Shown here in pieces: positions 53,969 through 64,000 of a DNA stretch of 64,000 nt (its first letter is position 1; every line of letters begins with the position of its first letter). The notes under the pieces were generated by a model. It worked only from the letters and a program-made list of their open reading frames with translations. It made no database searches and was not told the DNA's origin. The translations under genes were made by a program, and so were the position numbers. This stretch comes from Luscinia megarhynchos (lineage: Eukaryota; Chordata; Aves; Passeriformes; Turdidae): positions 78,746,905 through 78,810,904 of the forward strand of contig JAPFBE010000002.1 in the NCBI GenBank assembly GCA_034336665.1. The letters run 5' to 3'.

Positions 53969-54523
53969 GGAAAGGGCGGTGAAACACTGGCAGGGCTGCC
54001 CAGGGAGGCTGTGGCTGTCCCAGCCCCGGGAGTGTCCGTCCTGGCAGGCCGGACGGGGCTCTGAGCAGCCTGGTCTGGCGGGAGCTGTCCGCTCATGGCA
54101 GGAGTGGCTGGGTCTGGATGATCCTTAAGGTCCGCTCCAACCCCTTAACATTCTATGATTCCATGATTCAAATCTGTCTCCATGGGTCAAGGTCCTAATT
54201 TCTTTCCTGATTCATGAGGCATTAGGGTGCGCACGGGCAGGAGCATGGAGAGAGCGATTTATCGGCCTCAATGCTCTCAGGAGGCGCCCTGCAGTGACGG
54301 AACAGCGGTAGACGCAAAGGCAGAGGGACGGCTGCGGGGCGTGGCAGGGGATGTGCATCGAACAAGGAATTTCTGAAACAAACCCACCGATTCCATAAGG
54401 GCGTCGGGCTGCTCCGCCGGCAGGCCGTGCGGGCAGCGCCCAGCCTCGAACCCGCGGCTTTGGGCAGGCCTGCCGCACCGGCGGGCGGGGCCTGCGCGGG
54501 CCGCCTCACAGGGGCCGGGCGCG

Positions 54524-54534
54524 GCCGCCATCTT
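54524..54534 (-). promoter_or_regulatory. YY1 binding site in the INTS8 promoter
   Basis: The minus strand reads AAGATGGCGGC, a full match to the YY1 promoter consensus, about 60 bp upstream of the INTS8 ATG. Such sites usually lie just downstream of the transcription start, which would place the start near here. Confidence 0.7.
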
Positions 54535-54592
54535 GTGCGGCGGCGGTGCTGCGGTGCCGAGCGCCCTGCGCGGGGCCCTGCGAGCGGCCGGC

Positions 54593-54722
54593 ATGAGCGC
54601 CGAGGCGGCCGACCGGGAAGCCGCCACCTCCAGCCGGCCATGCACGCCGCCGCAGACGTCGTGGTTCGAGTTCGTGCTGGAGGAGGCGCTGCTGGAGCAG
54701 CACCTGCAGAAGCCGTCTCCCG
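54593..54722 (+). CDS. INTS8: INTS8 exon 1
   Basis: Residues 1-44. The ATG at 54593 matches the conserved vertebrate N terminus; the in-frame ATG at 54533 is upstream and non-conserved. Contains WFEFVLEEALLEQHLQ. Donor GTGCGT at 54723, phase 1. Confidence 0.95.
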
Positions 54723-57700
54723 GTGCGTGCCCTGCTGGCCGCCGCCTCCCCGCGGCCTCGGGCTCGGGCTCGGGCTCGGGCCAGCCCCGCTGCCCAGCCC
54801 CTCCTGGGGCACGATCGTTCCGGGGTTGTGAGGCCTCGGTGCTGGGAACGGGGCGGAGGGAGCCAGACACTGCCCGCGGCCGTACTGCGGCATTTATAAC
54901 GCCGTTTTTCTCATTTCCCATTATCTTTCCTGTTTAATAACTTCATTTCGCTGTCTTTCTCGTCTGGTAGATCGCTTTTCCTTTCGCATGTGTGAGTGTT
55001 GTGTGCGGAAGTGCTGTAGCTGGTTTGTTCGGTGGGAGGTGCTGCTCGTGAGCATCAGTGCGGTTCGCAGCTGGGTCGGTTTTCTCCCACTGGAGTCCTG
55101 TTAGGGGCAGGAGCTGAAGTCCTCCGAAAGGTTCAGTGCTGAAATTGCTCTCTGGAGCTGGAATAAATAGAAATCTCCTGTGGTGTATATTATAAGAAAG
55201 TGAACATATTTAAAAGCAGCTGGTCTTTTGACAGTCATAAATGGTAGTCATCTGTTTCAGTACCCGAATTCTGCAAGGAGATGGAGGGAACAGGAAAACC
55301 TGGGACAGTGTTGCCTCTACAAAAAGTCAATTTAAGCATAATCTATTTTAGATCTTATGCTTAGATTTTATACTCTGTTTTGTAATTGATTAAGTAAACT
55401 GGTAATACTTGTTTTATGTTTCACAAAGTTCAGCAAGAATATTATAGTTACGGGTTTGACCTCTTTTTTCAAAAGAGCTCAAAGGTATTGGCTGTATTAT
55501 TGTAAGGGAGACATTTGGGTGCTCTTTTTGATGCTGTTTTTTAACCAATCTGAAAGTATTTTCTAAATGTATTCTGAAGTAGCAGCAATTGCTCGTAAAT
55601 ACACTTTATTTGCAGAGGAGAGTTACAAGTAGATATATAGTTTTTGCAACAGTTCACTTGTGATTTCATTAGGCAGCATTTATTTTCAGTAGATTCAAAG
55701 TGTTGAAACATTATTAATACAATATAGTGAAAATGAATAAAAATGTGAGGGTGTAGTTACCTGGTCAAATGAACTTTAATGTTAAGCAAAGCTATGTTGA
55801 TAGTCTGATTTGAGTCAGCATGTGAAGGACACCATTTGGGATTAGAATCTACCAGGTAACAATGTCAACTATAACTATAGTATAACTCTTAACTATAAAC
55901 ACCAAGGATAAAAGAACTGTGTTCATAGTTGGGAAAAAAAAATCTCTGGTCTTACAAAGAATTTGAGGAGTGTCTGTGGTTTTTTTGCAGACCCACCACC
56001 TGTGCAACTGATTGTTCAGTTCTTGGAACAAGCTTCAAAACCATCAGTGAATGAACAGAACCAAGTCCAGCCACCACCTGATAACAAAAGAAACCGCATT
56101 CTAAAACTTCTTGCTCTCAAAGTTGCTGCTCATCTAAAGTGGGATTTAGATGTATTAGAGAAAAGGTACAGTCTGTGCATCTTCATGCTAAGTTTACTAA
56201 ATTGAAGTGGCTTGAGGTATTTATTTTTATAAAATGGAAATTTATCATGCTCCCTTTTAGGTGTGACAGTTGAAATCAAGTTTTATTCTAGCTGTAAGTT
56301 AGGGAACAGTTTTGATAAAAGTAGTGTATCTGAACAAATCAACAGTATTACAGAGGAAAAATAGCATGTCTTAGACATTAAGGTATGTACAGGTAAGCTT
56401 CATAATGATGAATTGGAGGTTATGTTTTCTTCAGTGACTAAACTGAAGTTTCCTCATTCTGACATGGTTTGAAATTGGAGGTCTTGCTCCAGTTTTGTTG
56501 ATGTGAAGAACTCAATACATCTGTGAACTAGGTCACTGAAATGATTATGGTTGAAATAGACAAACCCCAGCTTTCATCTTTCCTTTAGAAATTACAGCTG
56601 AAGAATGGTCTGATGAGCTAGAACAGTCAGGAACTACTTCATTTTGGCAGTGCACATTAGGGAGCTGCACTTCACAGAATCACAGGATGGGTGTGGTTGG
56701 AAAGAACCACAGTGGGTCACCTGGTCCAACCTCCCTGCTCAGTCCGGGTCATCCCAGAGCACGTGGCACAGGATTGTGTCCAGGCACTTCTTTACACTTG
56801 GCTTCTTGTTTACACTTCAGGTAATGGCAGGAGTTCCTTATTCATTCCCAGCAGTCTCTTTCCTCCTTTATCTGTAATTTCATGTAAAATCTTAAGGGAG
56901 CAATAATTGCCCTTGGTTCTAGCTTGCATGGAATTGTAGAATCATTTAGGCTGGAAAGGAGCTTTAAGATCATGGAGGCCACCTGTTAATCTGACACTGT
57001 TAAGTCCACCACTAAACCATGTCCCTAAGTTCCACATCTCCATATAATTTAAATATCCTCAGGATATGATGGTATCCAGCCACTTCCCTGGGGAGTCTGT
57101 TCCAATGCCTCACCACCCATTTGGTGAAAAACTTTTCCTAAAATTCAACCTAAACCTTTCCTGGCACAGCTTGAGGCTATTTCTTCTCATCCTGTCACTT
57201 GCCTGGGAGAAGACTCTGACCGCTCACATGTTACAGCTTCCTTTTGGGGAGTTGCAGAGAGTGATAAGGGCCCCTCAGAGCCTTTTCTTATGGCTAAACA
57301 CCCCAAACTCCCTCAGCCTCTCCTTGTAGAACACTTCTGATAGGACACAAGACCTAAAATTTGTTAAACAGAGATCCTGGCTTTAGCTGCTGAAAGTGTA
57401 GTTTTAGTGGTTGTTTCTAATAGTGCTTGCAAAGAATGCAAATTTTTCACAAGATCAAAGGTACTTTGGCAGTAGCTGATGTAATTTAAAATACTGTCTA
57501 AATTAGTAATAGTATTTTAGATGTGTTAAATTATACCACAAAAGCTTGGAGCAGTGCAGTCCAGCCTGCATGTCTTATTTTATTGAAGGGTTCTGTCCCA
57601 GCTGACGTATATTTTACTTATCTCTATTAAAAAAGTTCCTAGCCTCAGCTTCGCTATTCAGTTTATGTGAGTGAAATTTCATTTGTGGTGAAAATGGGAT

Positions 57701-60700
57701 TGTTTGCCTTCAGGGAGCATGATCTGGGGCTGCTTTGAAAGAACTTATTATTAGCTGGGTTGTGCTGTTATAGGTGACTGGATTATTCTGGTAAGGTGCC
57801 TGTGTGGGCAAATGCAGTGGAACAGAGTAGTAGTTCAACTGTCAGGGCAGCTGAAATACTACTTGGGCCCATCCACTTGGGCTTAACTTATGCAGCTAAT
57901 ACTGGTAACTGCTTTATGTACCTGATCACAAATGCTGAATAAACATCCATGTGATGTTAAGTAATAACCCACTACTGAATGGTAGTATATATTGTTTAAC
58001 ATTCCATAAGTACATTTACTCTATGAAGTATCTGATTCTCTCTCTCTTATTTTTTCATAGCTTGTCTGTTCCTGTATTGAACATGTTACTGAATGAACTT
58101 CTGTGTATCAGCAAAGTTCCCCCAGGAACTAAACATGTGGATGTAGATCTGTCCAGCTTACCCCCAACCACTGCAATGGCAATACTACTCTACAACAGAT
58201 GGTAAACTACTACAAGGCAATAATAGAACAGTGTTTTCTTTTATCTGTATAATTGTATGTAGAGGGAGAAAGAATCCTAAAGTACTAATAAATAATGTGG
58301 TCTGTTGATAGGTTATAGTGAAGGAGCTGGGTCTGAAAATCTATTCTAGAGCTGGTTTTCTTCTCTAAAAAATAAGTCAAGATAGTCATTTGAAATCTGT
58401 CCTTATAAATATAAAAAAATCTTCATCTTTCAGCTTTTTATGGACATAACAGCATTTCTTAGCTGCTAGATGTGCTCTTGAGTGAAGGATGTATTCTAAT
58501 GGTGTAATGTTTCTGAAGTGGTAAACTGCTATTATCAAGAGGCCTGTAATCTGCTTACTGCACTTCTGAGGCTAATACCATTCTTTGTTTAATTTTTCCC
58601 CTATGTAGGGCCATAAGGACCATCGTTCAAAGTAGTTTTCCTGTAAAGCAAGTGAAACCTGGTCCACCTCAGTTAAATGTGTAAGTTACAGATATAATTC
58701 ATGTGGATGTCATCATTTTATAGTCAAGGATGTAATTTCTGAGTGGATTAAATAATGTTAATAATGTACAGTTGCTTAAAATGTCTAGTTGTGATATGGA
58801 AAACTTGGATTTATTTCAAGTATATTCTCATTTTCCTGTCAGACACACCTGATGCATATACTTGTCTGTTGTTCCACTCTGTCAGTGTTATAATCTCTGT
58901 GACTTTGTCATGGCATGAAAAATTAGGGGAGGAATGGAGACAACAATTTATTTGCCTTGGCAGAATGCTTATGCTCTAGTTTAGATAGGGTACATTTCTT
59001 GCATTCTTTTGCATCCCTAACTTAGAGTATCTTGTGTAATACGTTTTTTTTATTAAGCAGTTTGAAGCATTGTGTATGATAACCTAAGAAATAATGAAGT
59101 ATTTTAATTTGCTTTATTAGACAGTAATTTGTAATTTAAAATCAGTTTTGCATTTTGCCTTCTAAAAGCTGGGAGGCTTTAGTAACAGCTTGTCCATTAC
59201 TTTTATGTTATAGATTTCTCCAAAAGTTGGAAGTATCTCTAAGTGATCCTTTTCATATGTTTTATGTTAATTTTATGCTTAAGCATTAGACCATACTTGT
59301 TTCAGAGAGTCTGTTAAATATGTTGATTAAACATACTCTTCTTCCTCCTCCTAATTTTACTATAAATCTTATATTGTCCTATATGTATCAGTCTGATCCT
59401 GAATTTAAAAAAAAAAATCTGTGTGGGAAAATAATTTTAAAATACTTCTAATTTTTTACATAAACATGTGAACACACTTCTGCCCCTGACATGTTTGAGA
59501 AGATTTAAATGTTGAAGCTTCATGAGACTTGAGGCTGTGGAAGTTTTCTTCATTATTGTTTTACTATTGAATTGGTCTTAGCAATCTGATCTTAAAAAAG
59601 GCAATGATAACTTTGCAACTTCTTGTTTTATTGAACCACATACTCATAGAAAACTGTCTTTTCATTATATAGTTCTGTATTTCAGATATAGATAGATAAG
59701 AGCAGTCAGTGTTTCTGCATAATGATGTTCAAAATATAGTTAAGCAAAACCAAGCTATTGAATGAATGAATTATTGTGATCCAGAACATGAAATAAAATA
59801 ACATGCAGATCTGCCTAATAACTGAACTCTTTACCTCTTGTGTCTAACTTGCAGTATGAATCATATTCAGCAAGAAAAGGAGCTAACTGAAAATATTTTG
59901 AAAGTGGTAAGACTCTTTTTCCCTTATTTTTGCCTCTTTTACATGTAAATATGAATTTCTTTGTTGTACAAGAAATACAAAAGCCAATTCTACATGGCAT
60001 TAAAAGTTGTGTAAGAACTTTTTAAAAATCCTTTTACTGAACTGTTTAAAATTGTAGCATTAACTTAAACCCAGAGTTAAACTCAAAACCAAGTGGTTAA
60101 TTCTTTTAATGTATTTAAACTATTACAGTTGAAAGAGCAGGCTGCTGATTCCATCCTGGTCCTAGAAGGAGCACTTAAATTAAACAAAGATCTTTATGTC
60201 CATACTATAAGAACTTTGGATTTATTGGCCATGGAACCCGGTATGGTGAATGGAGAAACAGAGAGTTCCACAGCTGGACTGAAAATCAGTGCAGAGGAGA
60301 TACAGTGCCAGGTAGCTCACATTATGTACTAAAGCTTAGAGTTTATATCTGTCTCTTCAGAAAAAGTGTTAAGTAATAATTTTGAGATAAATTGCAGTGG
60401 TTTTTTTCTATCAGTATTCCCTGTGTTGTTTTGGGGGGTTGTTTTTGTTGGGTTTTTTTTGTTTATTTGTTTTTGTAATGCAATGAAATAATACTGGCTT
60501 CATTTTTACATTAATAGAACTTTTTAAAATCATTGTAAATGTTGTGGCTTCCCACCAACCTCACTTTTGTCCCCCGTCAATCCCCTGAAATAATCCATTA
60601 TATGACAAGGACAGCTTACTGCATTGTTTTCAGTGATTATGGGAAAATAATTCTTTAATGTTGTAATGCTTGTGCAGAATTACTCAGACTGAGATTGCAG

Positions 60701-63700
60701 TTAAAGAGGAAGCAATTGAAGTATGCATGGTAAGGTGTGCAGTGTATGTTGGTAAATTAGATAAAAATAGGAATAGTTTAAAGTACATACAACATTTGAG
60801 CTGAAATGCTTAATCTTGACTTGAGATGTGATGTCCAAGATGGTGTGTTTGACTTCAGTGCTGTTTGCAGGTTTGCTATGATTTGGGTGCCATCTATTTC
60901 CAGCAAGGATCTACAAATACAGCTGTTCATGAAAAGGCTAAGGAAAAGTTTTTCAAAACAAAGGAGTTGATTGCAAAGGTAACAAGTGTTCTTTTAACAT
61001 GTGTATTCAACTCTTCTGTAAAAAACCCCTTGTATAAATTATTGCTTCCTTTTAGCAGTTTAATAACTCTTAATGGTAGACAGAGTTTTTTAAGAAACTT
61101 CCTGAAGTTTTGACCAGAATTTTTTTTTCACGTTGTGTCTGATTTGAAACTATATTAATTGATTGCAGTATATTGCTGCTTTGTTCTACATTTTGTAATG
61201 AATAGTCTTTTACACAAATCGTATTGATGCAAAAAATGCAGAAATAACATCTTCAGTGCTAATAGTAACTCAACTGAACAGTACATCCTGTGTCCATGGT
61301 GATGATGATGTGTTTTTGAGGAAGGTTATCATGCAGCACTTCCTATTTTTTTTTGAAATCTAACTTTCCCGTGGAAATCAGATTGCCTACATTCTGTTTG
61401 AAAAAGTACACCTCAAATTATAAGTAAGGTATGCTTCCTTTTTTATTTTGCTTCATATTTGTATTTCCAAAACTACAAACTCCAGTTTTTATTTAAATAT
61501 AGTGTGCACATGCACATTCTTTTGTTCTTTTGCTGTTACTTGGGGAAATTGTGAATTAAATATATGTTTCATAATACTTCAGCTATTAAGATCTGATGTA
61601 ACTCTTACTTTTCAGAATGGCTCATCATCACTTCATTTTACCATAGATGAAGAACGGTTAGCTGGGTATTGTCAAGCTTGTGAAGTTCTTACCTCGTCTT
61701 CTGATGATGCATCTCAACAGGCAACTCCATATAGTAAAATCCACAGCTGTATGAAATCTGGCAAATATCAGGTAGGATGCCTAAATAAACCCACATATGT
61801 TTGAGGGGTTTTCTTATAATTCTGTGTGAATGTTTCCATTTGAACTGGTATGGATTTTAAGAAATTTTAAATGGTAATTAAACCATTAACATACGGTTTT
61901 AAATCCTACTTGTTTAGGAATGTAACATAATCTGGTGCATGTTAGATTAAAATATCTTGGATTCCACACAATGGTAAATAATTCCTGCCAGCTGAGATAA
62001 GGAATTTTCAGGTAGATTCTAATTCTTTGGGTTTCAGGGAGTGTTGCTACTTAGATGTGCAAATTTGCTTTGGGTTTTTTGTGGGTTTTTTTTTTTTTTT
62101 TCTGATAATAGAGAAATTTTTTTTGTTATTTGATTCATTTTTAGCTTGTTCAGTGAATTTTAGTATTAAATACGGATGTGAGCTGCTTCTCTTAGTTTGA
62201 TCATTTTTACCAGATAATTTTCTATCTTTCTTTTGGATTATGCATTGACTATTCCAACTGTGGTTTTGTTACAGGACTTAGTGAAGATATTCCTTGAAGA
62301 TAACCTAACCCTCAGTTTACCTGAACAGTTCAGACAATCAGTGCTGAGAGAACTCTTCCAAAAAGCTCAGCAAGGGTGAGACATTAAATAATTATCAATG
62401 TTCAGTGAGGATGAAGGGCAATTTTCATTAGTCACATCTTTTGTGGAAAGTATGTAAAATATTTTATCTACTGAATACTTACATCCAAGAAACTTCAGCC
62501 TTCATTTCTGTTAGCAATAGTCTAACCTACATTTTGCATCACACACAGCTCCTCGGTTGGATCTCACGGTGGCCATATATGGAGAAAACATAATGAACAT
62601 TAACAGTTAATTTTATCACTGTACGGATTTTTTTAAAAAAATTTTTTCCACCTGCTGTGATGATACCATTCTTTGTTTGTCAGAGCTGTTCTGTAATGTT
62701 CAGTTTTGTGTTCATGCAGGAATGATGCTCTGGATGAAGTTTGTTTCAAAGTCTGTGTGTGCAACACGGTCTGTGATGTATTACAAGGTCGAATAATTGA
62801 TATTCAGTTTTGTCAACTGTTCCTGAAACCCAGCAAAGAGAAAATAGACTTCCTTCTTGAGGTAAAACATTAATCTAAACTTAGAAGTGAAAATGGTATT
62901 TAAAAAAATTCTTGCAAGCTGGCAATTAGCTTCAACTATCTAGTGATCTGCTGGCTTGAAAAAAGTCCTAGTGAATCTTAGCATTTTGCACTTAGAAATA
63001 TTTCATTTTTAAACTCATGTGCTAAATGATCTTGTGAGGCTGACTGATAGTGTGGCACTCAGCATCAGTGCTTCTGTGTATCAGAGGAATAGGAAGAAGG
63101 TATGTGGATTATGTCTGAGGGAAGATCACAGTTGTCTGAAACATCCTATCTTGTGTACAGGTTGAAGGAAACTGATCCATATGTGATGACAGTAGCTTTT
63201 ATCAGGTTTACTTCAGAGACAGTCTTACTTCACACAGTTGTACTGAGATTTCTTTATCAAACTTTGTCAGTTAAATCTTATCTTACTTTCTTTGGCTTAC
63301 AAGAAACCCTTGAGAGTTGGTCTCATCTCTACAATTAGAGTAACAGAATGACAGAGTTACACAGAGGAAAACAAATACTGCTTTAATTCCAGATGAATTA
63401 GAGTAACCATCCAGCAATGCTGCACTTAGTTCCCACCCAACAACACTTGAGCAGATTTAAAAATTGCTCTACAAAGTAAAAACAACAGGCCAAAAGAGTT
63501 GGGGTTGTTGAGCCTGGAGAAGCAAAGGCTCCAAGGGGATTTTGGAGCACCTTCAGGTACCTAGAGGGGACTAGAAAAAAGCTCGAGAGGGATTTTTGCA
63601 TTTTGCTGTGGAACAGGACAAGGGTAATTGGTTCAAACTGAAGGTGGCATGTTTAGATTAAATATTAGGAAGAAATCCTTTACAGTGAGGGTGGTGAGGC

Positions 63701-64000
63701 ACTGGAGCAGATGGCCCATGCCTGGAAGTGTTCAAGACCAGGCTGGATGGGACTTTGAGCAATCTGGTCTAGTGAAAGGTGTCCCTGCCCATGGCAGGGC
63801 TTTTAGAACTGGATGATCTTTAAGGTCTCTTCCAAGCCAAACCATTCCATGATTCTATAACTTCGTTGCCTCACTTGAGATTAGAGGTTTACTGGCTGTA
63901 AGTTTACTACTTGTGAGACTGAAAACTGGTCAGTAACACTGTCTGTAACTAAATATTATAAATATTCCAGGTTTGTTCAGGGTCAATAAACTTGGAAAAT
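54593..64000 (+). CDS. INTS8: Integrator complex subunit 8, N-terminal part (11 exons, continues past the window)
   Basis: Scaffold subunit of the nuclear Integrator complex, which cleaves nascent RNA (snRNAs, paused transcripts) and recruits PP2A to RNA polymerase II. The joined exons give 430 residues, very close to human INTS8 as I remember it: start MSAEAADREAATSSRPCTPP, then NEQNQVQPPPDNKRNR, LPPTTAMAILLYNRW, MEPGMVNGETESSTAG and YDLGAIYFQQGSTN. The fold is TPR/alpha-solenoid, all helical, without catalytic residues. WFEF at residues 24-27 is the known PP2A-contact motif. Exons: 54593-54722, 55991-56165, 58061-58201, 58609-58680, 59855-59906, 60129-60311, 60871-60978, 61616-61771, 62275-62375, 62720-62861, 63971-64000 (cut). 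All phases agree and no frame break is seen. The missing part is about 565 residues. Confidence 0.97.
54723..55990 (+). other. INTS8: INTS8 intron 1
   Basis: GC-rich for its first 150 bp (CpG island, CTCGGG repeats), then AT-rich. No repeat element recognised beyond that. Confidence 0.6.
54757..54781. repeat. (CTCGGG)4 hexanucleotide repeat
   Basis: Four tandem CTCGGG units starting 34 bp after the INTS8 exon 1 donor, inside the CpG island. Confidence 0.9.
55991..56165 (+). CDS. INTS8: INTS8 exon 2
   Basis: Residues 44-102. PPPVQLIVQFLEQASKPS and ILKLLALKVAAHLKWDL. Acceptor TTTTTTGCAG, donor GTACAG at 56166, phase 2. Confidence 0.97.
56668..56812 (-). repeat. CR1 3' fragment, antisense
   Basis: CAGAATCACAGGATGGGTGT, ACCTGGTCCAACCTCCCTGC, GGATTGTGTCCAGGCACTTC. 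Truncated; a second CR1 of the same direction follows after about 115 bp. Confidence 0.85.
56928..57332 (-). repeat. CR1 fragment, antisense, 0.4 kb
   Basis: GGAATTGTAGAATCATTTAG, ACTAAACCATGTCCCTAAGT, TTCTTCTCATCCTGTCACTT, AACTCCCTCAGCCTCTCCTT. A separate insertion from the preceding copy, since both carry the CR1 3' end. Confidence 0.9.
58061..58201 (+). CDS. INTS8: INTS8 exon 3
   Basis: Residues 102-149. SVPVLNMLLNELLCISKVPP, TAMAILLYNRW. Donor GTAAAC at 58202 splits the W codon (phase 2). The 407-bp intron after it has nothing recognised. Confidence 0.97.
58609..58680 (+). CDS. INTS8: INTS8 exon 4
   Basis: Residues 149-173. AIRTIVQSSFPVKQVKPGPP. Donor GTAAGT at 58681, phase 2. Confidence 0.96.
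58681..59854 (+). other. INTS8: INTS8 intron 4
   Basis: 1.2 kb, AT-rich; nothing recognised. Confidence 0.6.
59855..59906 (+). CDS. INTS8: INTS8 exon 5 (52 bp)
   Basis: Residues 173-190. MNHIQQEKELTENILKV. Found from splice sites and conservation, since it is too short to stand out as an ORF. Donor GTAAGA at 59907, phase 0. Confidence 0.94.
60129..60311 (+). CDS. INTS8: INTS8 exon 6
   Basis: Residues 191-251. LKEQAADSILVLEGALKLN, RTLDLLAMEPGMVNGE. Donor GTAGCT at 60312, phase 0. Confidence 0.97.
60871..60978 (+). CDS. INTS8: INTS8 exon 7
   Basis: Residues 252-287. VCYDLGAIYFQQGSTNTA, a TPR-like helix pair. Donor GTAACA at 60979, phase 0. Confidence 0.96.
61616..61771 (+). CDS. INTS8: INTS8 exon 8
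   Basis: Residues 288-339. NGSSSLHFTIDEERLAGYCQ and a variable serine stretch (TSSSDDASQQ). Donor GTAGGA at 61772, phase 0. Confidence 0.95.
62275..62375 (+). CDS. INTS8: INTS8 exon 9
   Basis: Residues 340-373. DLVKIFLEDNLTLSLPEQ, RQSVLRELFQKAQQ. Donor GTGAGA at 62376, phase 2. Introns 6-9 (60312-60870, 60979-61615, 61772-62274, 62376-62719) hold only T/G- or T-rich runs near 60415-60476 and 62080-62125. Confidence 0.95.
62720..62861 (+). CDS. INTS8: INTS8 exon 10
   Basis: Residues 373-420. NDALDEVCFKVCVCNTV, QLFLKPSKEKIDFLLE. Donor GTAAAA at 62862, phase 0. Confidence 0.95.
62862..63970 (+). other. INTS8: INTS8 intron 10
   Basis: 1.1 kb. The second half is a sense CR1 (about 63494-63862); the first half shows nothing recognisable. 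Confidence 0.7.
63494..63862 (+). repeat. CR1 3' region, sense
   Basis: GGTTGTTGAGCCTGGAGAAG, GAACAGGACAAGGGTAATTG, TATTAGGAAGAAATCCTTTA, GTGTTCAAGACCAGGCTGGA, and the 3' end GGATGATCTTTAAGGTCTCT ... CCATGATTCTAT. A fairly intact young copy. Confidence 0.93.
63971..64000 (+). CDS. INTS8: INTS8 exon 11, cut by the window end
   Basis: Only the first ten codons are present (VCSGSINLEN), after acceptor ATATTCCAG. They match the human continuation VCSRSVNLEK as I recall it. Confidence 0.9.

Larger units (their letters stand above)
52649..54168 (+). repeat. One CR1 LINE in three pieces, split by two LTRs
   Basis: Piece 1 (52649-52847) runs GAGCTGTTGGAGCAAGTCCA to TCTTTGTCAGGAAC. Piece 2 (about 53372-53443) resumes with AAATGGAAAGAGGGGAGATT and ATTAGGAAAAAATTCTTAAC. 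Piece 3 (about 53970-54168) resumes at GGCGGTGAAACACTGGCAGG and ends GGATGATCCTTAAGGTCCG ... TTCTATGATTCCATG. The order matches CR1 with little missing, so a single CR1 seems to have received both insertions. Confidence 0.78.
49936..54592 (+). other. Cadherin 3'UTR and intergenic DNA before INTS8
   Basis: The first 1.4-1.6 kb is AT-rich 3'UTR-like sequence. From about 52200 the region is mostly CR1 and LTR sequence up to about 54168; the last 0.2-0.4 kb is the INTS8 CpG-island promoter. Short ORFs here are repeat-derived or motif-free. Confidence 0.7.
54400..54850 (+). promoter_or_regulatory. INTS8: INTS8 CpG-island promoter
   Basis: Dense CpG and GC boxes (GGGGCGGGC-like) around the first exon, with no TATA box, as usual for a housekeeping gene. 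The upstream edge abuts CR1 DNA. A run of CTCGGG hexamers lies inside it at 54757-54781. Confidence 0.8.
56166..58060 (+). other. INTS8: INTS8 intron 2
   Basis: 1.9 kb with two antisense CR1 copies (about 56668-56812 and 56928-57332). The remainder shows nothing recognisable. Confidence 0.7.

Noticed and set aside
54222..54921. Long minus-strand frames (214-223 residues) over the INTS8 CpG island, hinting at a divergent gene
   Set aside because: Compositional shadows of GC-rich DNA; Pro/Ala/Arg-rich, with no domain and no supporting splice structure.
1..64000. tRNA, rRNA, snRNA, miRNA or CRISPR features
   Set aside because: No cloverleaf boxes, conserved RNA segments or regular spaced repeats were recognised by eye; a covariance-model scan was not possible, so small RNAs in introns cannot be excluded.

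Overview
This is a bird nuclear genome window, most likely from a songbird. The evidence is many CR1 (chicken-repeat-1) LINE fragments in both orientations, solo LTRs of a type I associate with passerine genomes, CpG-island first exons, long introns and GT-AG splice sites. It carries two protein-coding genes in tandem on the + strand. I saw no bacterial-type genes, CRISPR array, rRNA or tRNA.

Gene 1 (402-49935) is a very large classic-type cadherin of the kind best known from insects and other invertebrates. It has a signal peptide, about 17 cadherin (EC) repeats, a cysteine-containing membrane-proximal region, EGF-like and laminin-G modules, one transmembrane helix and a catenin-binding cytoplasmic tail. 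I could join 33 coding exons by matching splice phases. Their sum is 8,552 nt, exactly two bases more than an open frame of 2,850 codons including the stop. The two extra bases lie in two CCCC runs (exon 13 at 25543-25546, exon 18 at 31746-31749), and each creates a frameshift followed shortly by a stop. Every other exon is open and well conserved, so homopolymer errors in the assembly look likelier than gene death, but this is not settled. The closest described protein I know is chicken Hz-cadherin, the vertebrate relative of Drosophila N-cadherin; as far as I know mammals have no orthologue.

Gene 2 (54593 to beyond the window end) is INTS8, subunit 8 of the Integrator complex. Eleven coding exons (about 430 of roughly 995 residues) are present; the rest lies beyond base 64000. 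Its promoter is a CpG island with a consensus YY1 site about 60 bp upstream of the start codon. The N-terminal WFEF motif, which contacts PP2A, is intact.

Layout: 1-401 promoter/5'UTR of the cadherin, with a 51-bp imperfect tandem duplication; 402-1398 GC-rich exon 1; 1399-10513 long first intron with CR1 debris, including one CR1 nested in another; 10514-33118 EC-repeat exons; 35004-48160 membrane-proximal, EGF and LamG exons; 49064-49935 cytoplasmic exons; 49936-54592 3'UTR and intergenic DNA, holding a CR1 apparently split by two LTRs; 54400-54850 INTS8 CpG island; 54593-64000 INTS8. The two genes have unrelated roles (cell-surface adhesion and nuclear RNA processing); their adjacency is a synteny fact, not a pathway.
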